A stretch of 64,000 bases of DNA from Isochrysis galbana (Eukaryota > Haptophyta > Isochrysidales > Isochrysidaceae). The stretch lies in contig CM030931.1 in assembly GCA_018136815.1 (NCBI GenBank), positions 2,025,398 to 2,089,397 on the forward strand, given 5' to 3'. The translations under genes were made by a program, and so were the position numbers. Positions within the stretch are counted from its first letter, which is position 1, and each line of letters opens with the position of its first letter. Positions 63,958 to 64,000 of this stretch are shown one piece after another. Below the pieces are notes generated by a model. The model saw only the letters and a list, made by a program, of their open reading frames with translations. It searched no databases and was not told the DNA's origin.

Positions 63958-64000
63958 TTCTTTTGTCCAGACCTATCGCAGTGTCAAGGGAGAGGGGAAG

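Overview
The window looks like nuclear DNA of a GC-rich, intron-bearing microbial eukaryote, most likely a microalga or related protist. Genes are split by short introns (about 90-270 bp, GT-AG with two probable GC-AG). Proteins recur in algae and protists: a plant-type Fpg glycosylase, a COG2509-type FAD dehydrogenase, a BK-type K+ channel and a ZIP transporter. Intergenic DNA is full of poly-G/C tracts, CT microsatellites and retroposons. I cannot name the lineage.

Host genes in order: the acidic C-terminus of an unidentified protein (2-142); a temptin/cytochrome b561 fusion (1147-2115, minus); a six-NHL-repeat protein with a coiled coil (4569-7285); a six-exon RCK-domain K+ channel (9501-14980); an Fpg/Nei DNA glycosylase (17985-19361); an alpha/beta hydrolase (22952-24106, minus); a short-chain dehydrogenase (24978-26066, minus); an unrecognised basic/beta-rich protein (31652-33901, minus); a four-exon glycosyltransferase-like protein (37812-39627, minus); a weak hypothetical gene (41885-42589, minus); a four-exon FAD dehydrogenase (42742-45358); a chorein-like, coiled-coil protein (47294-50404); a four-exon ZIP metal transporter (53956-55591, minus); a chromodomain protein (59318-60474); and a transposon-like protein cut by the window end (62530-63957, minus). 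They form no pathway; they are ordinary single eukaryotic genes on both strands.

The most distinctive content is a family of LINE-like retroposons scattered between the genes (7.7-8.9, 15.5-16.4, 19.7-22.0, 27.0-30.9, 36.9-37.3, 51.0-52.6 and 55.9-59.2 kb). Thirteen copies begin with a short hairpin just before an ATGG. The stem sequence varies between copies but pairing is mostly kept, and ten copies share a TTAT loop. At least five copies have 14-17 bp target-site duplications that place the hairpin at or near the 5' terminus. Some copies encode a proline-rich N-terminus joined to the zinc-knuckle end of a LINE-type ORF2, with no reverse transcriptase. Others are short, GC-rich and apparently noncoding yet start with the same hairpin, as expected of hitch-hiking (SINE-like) partners.

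Other repeats include a 609 bp MITE whose ends match the plant Stowaway type, a 480 bp inverted-repeat element nested in a retroposon, four other dispersed repeat families, a 20-23 bp minisatellite at 36 kb and a palindromic GC-rich repeat block at 35 kb.
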